Shown: positions 59,801 to 64,000 of the stretch, one piece after another
Layout of the letters: every line of letters starts with the position of its first letter
Numbering within the stretch: the stretch's first letter is position 1
Assembly (NCBI GenBank): GCA_003116995.1
Contig: BDSL01000174.1
Coordinates: forward strand, 1-64,000
Length of the DNA: 64,000 bases
DNA from: Yamagishiella unicocca
Lineage: Eukaryota > Chlorophyta > Chlorophyceae > Chlamydomonadales > Volvocaceae
Reading direction: 5' to 3'
The notes under the pieces: model-generated
What the model was told of the DNA's origin: nothing
The model's input: the letters and a program-made list of their open reading frames with translations, nothing else
Database searches by the model: none
Position numbers and translations under genes: made by a program

Positions 59801-62786
59801 CTTCAGTGTCAGGCGATGTGCCCGATGGTTCAACCTTTTGGTCTGGAACCCATTGTAACAGTTACGACTACCAGTTGCTAACGAAGGCCACCGCGCGCCA
59901 CCCTTCGCCCGCCAGCAGTCGTCATCCCGGCCCTCCGTCCAGGCCCGGGCGCCCTCATCACCTCGCCGTCCTGCCCATTTCTGTCGTCGCTGTCGAGCCA
60001 GTCGTGCCCTCGTCGCACGATCATCCCGCGCCTGGAAGTGAAGGGCGTGACGGGCGCTCCCGCGTGCTCGCCCCATGCCGCCAGGATCAGCTGCAACTCC
60101 TCTGGCGCAGACTCCAGGGGGGCTGCCATGAGGGCGTCTCGGGCGTACCGCCAGGTATTATAAGGCTCCCGCAGCGACCGCACCTGCGTGCACAAGCACA
60201 TACCGGTACGTTCGTTCGGTATGATTGCGAGCAGCCGCCCGTCGTGCTGCGGCGGCTAGGGGGTCTTGAAGACCTATGCGGCTCGCTACCGACCGCCACG
60301 CACGCAGATAGCCCACAAATAAACGGAGGCTGCCGAACGATATACAGCTACGTACCTAGCGCCATACAGGGCAAGTTGGGTTCATAAGCGGTAGGCTTCA
60401 TCGATAACGTAGCACCGGCTAGTGTCAGTATGTAGCTCCGTCCTGCCGTTCGAACCTTCGCCCCTAGCTACCCGAGGGTGGACTAGCGCGCCCATGCGGC
60501 CATTCATTGCTTATTATTACCATCAGTGGCTTTTCGCCGGTGCGGTCGTCCATGATGACCACACCGTAACGGCCGGAGCACAGCGAGCCCACTTCCGTGT
60601 TCCGCACGCTGTTGCTGGCGTAGCCAGGCGCCAGCGTCACGTAGCTCATCAGCCGGGGCTGTGCGTGCATGGAAAGCGGATGAAGCACGGGGCGGCGGCG
60701 GGCGGGGGCGAGGCGGGAGGAGCAGCAGCTGGGTACGTAGATCTATCAGAGGTTGTGAGGGGGAGCCTTGCTTGGATGGATAACCTCTAGTTAGCGTAAC
60801 CAACCAGCAGAGCACAGCAGCAGATAGGTAAGATTTCAGGCTTCTCCTCCTTGGATCGATCCGGTTCCATCGAATCCTCCCGGCCCCCCTTGCCTCCAGC
60901 GACTCCTTGGCTGACCGTAGCGCCAGGAGCAGCAGTTCGTGGTCGGCCGGCCTGAGCTGCAGGAGGTCGACGTGCGCCTCGCCCAAGACGCCCGCCCACA
61001 AGTAGGGCATGGAGATCGCGCCTGGAGCGAGGCAGAGCACCGGAGGACCCGACGTCGGCGATGTTTCCATGTAAACAACTGCACCCTTTGTCTCGTATTT
61101 TCGAACCTAGCCTGCTCTCAAGTATTTATTTAGCCTACACTCCGTACGGCATGGCTCCGTTGCATCGATTCCACGACGGCCGACTACTCCCGGCCGCCAC
61201 CGCCGTTTCTTTTCCTTGAACAGGCCGCCGCCGACGGGTCAACTCCACAGATTTCTCGGTATTCAATCTAAAGTGCTCCAGCATGTGCACGCAAGCATGC
61301 GCCAGCTACACTTCCCATGTCATGTACGTATTCCCTGGTCTTCTCGCCACTTCCCCGGCCGGGGGTTCGTTTCTCTCTTCTCCACCTACCCGTCACTTCC
61401 ACAAGGGCCTGCACCACCGCCGGGCTGATCCCTTTGCCCCTCAGGTACTCCTTTGCCGCCACATCTGTATCCGTGACCTGCTCCCACTCCTGGATGTCGG
61501 CGAAGGTGCTGTAGGCGGGGGCCTCAGAGCCCGCAGCAGTAATTTCAGTCCCAGTCGCAGCAGCCGATGGAGGGCTAGATCCGCTACTGCCTCCGGGACC
61601 AGCTGCTGCCCCCTCGCGCGGCGGACTGCTGCCGGACCCCTTTCCGCCGACAGGCACCTGGCAGATGAGCAGGCAGTAGTAGGAGGCAGGTGAAGGCGCA
61701 GCGACCATCCAGACCCCTGCCTGAGGAGATGCATGCAATTGGCTGCAGGGTACGGTAGCATGCGGCTGCACCCATGGAAGCAAGGGAGGGAACAAATGGA
61801 AGTACGCGAGTATCCAGGTCGTACGATACGTCTTGCAGCCGACTGCTGCAGGCAAGTCGTGAACGACATACACCGAATACAGGAAATGATGATCCTGCGG
61901 ACGGAACAGAGATGGATACTTGTTGTTTGCGCACCATTACATCGCCATCCTCCGTTAATTTGTCGTAGTCGTCGCGATTCATGCCGGATGCGGCCAGCCA
62001 CTCGTCGATGGCGCTCTTGACTGCCCAGCTGGGCGTGAGGGTCTTGGAGACCAGCTGCTGGCCTGTGGCGACACGCCACGAACGGGAGACCGCAAAGCAT
62101 AAAACTGACGCCGCGTAATGCGCGTGGTACTACTATGGGGACTTTCATGTATGGCGCCATCCCTTATTGCTTGGAAAGGAGTGTCGTACGTGTGCGTCTT
62201 CGCAATCACCGGCGGCACATACACGGCACCCCCCTAATCCGCCCCAACCAGCAAAGCACGCAGCAGCATGCAGCTTGTCAGTTTCACACAGCAGCAATAG
62301 ATACTAGCTATAAGAATCAAGCCGGTACCGGTATCTCATAAACAACGTCATTTGGACCCAAGTCCCGCTCGTTGACTGGCAAATAGTTTGGAGCAATTAA
62401 TGCTCACGTGTGTTTGGGTCCGTGTCGTTTGTCCGCAGCCATCCCTCGATCGCAGACCGTTCGTACGTGTGGCCCGATTCCGTGGCCACCGGGTCCCGCA
62501 TGAGCGACTGCGTGATGGGGCACAAGAAGGCCCTATGCACCACCAGGCGGGCCGCAACGGCCGGGCTAGGGGCAACCGCAGGCGATGACGACACCGAGCC
62601 GCCGTCGCTCACTGTCGCGATGCTGCCGTGAGCTGTGTTGTCTGGCTCGGTGAACTCTGGCTCGGTGTATTCTGGCTCGGTGTACAGCAGTGCGCTTACG
62701 ACCGCCTTGATAAGCATCACCTCCTCGCTGTTGAGCCACTGCTCTGCTCCGTGACCCAGTGCGGTCAGTTCATCAGCAAGCTTGGC
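56863..62786 (-). CDS. U-box protein with two MIB/HERC2 domains and Cys-rich tail
   Basis: Ten exons join in frame to TAG (789 aa; 5' end not found): 62786-62408, 62062-61935, 61720-61390, 61021-60894, 60658-60521, 60183-59962, 59571-59310, 58903-58584, 57685-57557, 57195-56863. Near residues 87-165 is a U-box: FLCPITQSLMRDPVATESGH, TYERSAIEGWL, DPNTRQQLVSKTLTPSWAVK, SAIDEWL. A repeat follows (VTLAPGY ... GRYGVVIMDD ... WRYARDAL). The first MIB/HERC2 domain is GMIVRRGHDW ... WLVYWANGGEGTYHTGADNK; the second is GLKVVRGRDWKWSSLDGYGG ... WWQVDW ... RYRVGRASSG. A second repeat is VMLAPDYTRFGDAEKGSL ... THWWYDRPAL. The tail holds CRCGSCDEQCGP and GCPCHAC. U-boxes bind E2 enzymes; MIB/HERC2 domains bind partners in Mind bomb and HERC2 ligases. 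A ubiquitin-ligase role is inferred. The 60894 donor appears to be GC. Confidence 0.82.
59790..59872 (+). repeat. dispersed repeat family D copy in U-box intron
   Basis: TCCTTCAGTGTCAGGCGATG, then TGCCCGATGGTTCAACC and TTTTGGTCTGGAACCC, antisense to the host gene. It sits in the intron between the exons at 60183-59962 and 59571-59310. Confidence 0.8.
61296..61350 (-). repeat. intronic repeat family A, sense copy near donor
   Basis: On the minus strand: GTGGCGAGAAGACCAGGG, then ACATGACATGGGAAGTGTAG, then CTGGCGCATGC. It begins about 40 nt after the U-box-gene donor at 61390. Confidence 0.7.
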
Positions 62787-64000
62787 CTGCGACTGCGATG
62801 ATAACCGGCGATATCGAAGTTATCGATAGTCACTCGGGAGGTGGGTTAATAACCCGGTGTGGTCAGCCAGCAGCAGGTCGTTGCACACGGCAAGAGAAAC
62901 CGGTACCAATACTGATACTACCTCACAGAACGCTACATCAGCACCGCCGCCACTACATATACGGCGATGTCCCTTTGTTAATACTGCGGTTTATTTTTGG
63001 GCGGGGCCCCAGCGCGAAGTGCCTCGGGGAGCCCTGCCCTCCCGTCCGTGCGTACCGTGGCAAACATTGTAGAACGCCCAACGGCAACCAGGTATCAATA
63101 GCCTTATGCATCCTCTATTACACCCTTACATTTTCTTGGCAACCAAAAATCATTCGAGCGAGAACGGGTTTCACGGTCTCCATGGAACAAGGCCGCGGTA
63201 AAAGCAACGCCTCTTGCACTATACTTCCCTCTAACAGATTCCATGTATCTTGTAAATAAAAAATCCAGCCACGGCATCTGATATTTATGATATCCACTCG
63301 TCGCGGCCTTGCATCTTCACTATTGTTGCGGCTTGCCGGGCCTAGCACCTTTGCGCTTTATGAAAGGCTAGTCGTTTCGTTTTGTGACCTGCGCTACTAT
63401 CATAAGCCAACCGATCGGGACCTTCGAGCGAGGAAGCGCACTCATGATTCATGCTCTCGCTCGGCTGTGCCAGCCGGCACTTTGGCGATGGTTGGCATGC
63501 ACAAGCCTCACAATGGGTTGGTATATAACGCTGAGTAATCATGACCTGTGAGTAGACGCACTCAACGAGGACAACGACGATTATATATGGTGTTGTCTAC
63601 CGTGGGACCCTCAGCTCTGTCAGCCGGCACTTTGCAGATGATTTCCATGTAACCCGCATGTTGGGTTCGTGCGGTTCGTTCAGTCGTTCAGCCCCTGCGG
63701 CAAGGGCCCCTTGCCGTAGGGGCACCTTCCAAGTGGTGTCGGCTCTTGGCTCTGCCGACCGTCACACGCCTATTCGAGGTAACAGCCCTACGACAAGCAA
63801 CCGGCCTATACGGATTTAGGGCGGGCCCCGCCCTGTTTCGGGCTTCAAGGAAGCCGACACCCCTTGTCATGCCTATGGCGGCGGGTGTAGCCGTATCGCG
63901 GCCACATAATGTTGTGTTACAGTACTGGTTGGGCCTGTCAGTCTTACTTGCCTACTTGGAACCGTGCTCACGCCGTGCTTGTTTTGGTCGATCGCTTAAC
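62787..64000. other. possible 5' region of the U-box gene, and repeat-like sequence
   Basis: The upstream exon or exons of the U-box gene should be here, but no convincing exon with a phase-0 donor was found. CAGCCGGCACTTTG(G)C(A)GATG occurs twice (63473 and 63619). From 63690 to 63870 there are several inverted repeats, which suggests a mobile-element remnant. No tRNA was recognised. Confidence 0.4.
63691..63724. repeat. 34-bp near-perfect inverted repeat
   Basis: GCCCCTGCGGCAAGGG faces CCCTTGCCGTAGGGGC around a central GGCC, with about one mismatch. A weaker flanking pair is GTGTCGGCT (63736) and AGCCGACAC (63854). Confidence 0.8.

Overview
The window is eukaryotic nuclear DNA, most likely from a volvocine or chlamydomonadalean green alga. 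The reasons are dense short exons with GTGNG...CAG introns, GC-rich genes with runs of Ala, Gly, Pro and Gln, TGTAA-type poly(A) signals, interstitial TTTTAGGG-like repeats, and gene families typical of green algae. There is no sign of bacterial operons, CRISPR, rRNA or organelle genes. All gene models were built by hand from splice signals and reading-frame continuity. In five of the seven models every predicted exon joins without a frame break through to the stop codon.

Layout: (1) About 1.7-7.1 kb, minus strand: a multi-exon gene of unknown function with a proline-rich segment. One of its introns holds a 685-bp GGTTGT repeat. (2) 7.8-16.3 kb: mostly gene-poor, with a possible C-type-lectin exon and a long ACGC array. 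(3) 16.3-22.7 kb, minus: an Aurora-like Ser/Thr kinase, 11 exons, 772 aa. (4) 24.7-25.6 kb, minus: cytochrome c oxidase subunit VIa, 126 aa. (5) 27.3-36.5 kb, plus: a FIG4/SAC-type phosphoinositide phosphatase, 14 exons recognised, at least 1517 aa. (6) 39.3-42.8 kb, minus: a 2/2 (truncated) haemoglobin with a predicted myristoylation start and a long disordered tail, 483 aa. (7) 45.7-51.7 kb, plus: plastid-type bifunctional PurH (AICAR transformylase/IMP cyclohydrolase), 12 exons, 606 aa. (8) 56.9-62.8 kb, minus: a U-box protein with two MIB/HERC2 domains and a Cys-rich tail, at least 789 aa. The spaces between genes are richer in A+T and hold dispersed repeat fragments.

The genes look like unrelated nuclear loci (signalling, respiration, lipid turnover, gas binding, purine synthesis, ubiquitination), not a pathway cluster. 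The most unusual signals lie in the introns. Short repeat families occur with one orientation after splice donors and the opposite orientation before splice acceptors, across at least five genes. A 91-bp almost perfect inverted repeat also brackets a single exon of the phosphatase gene.
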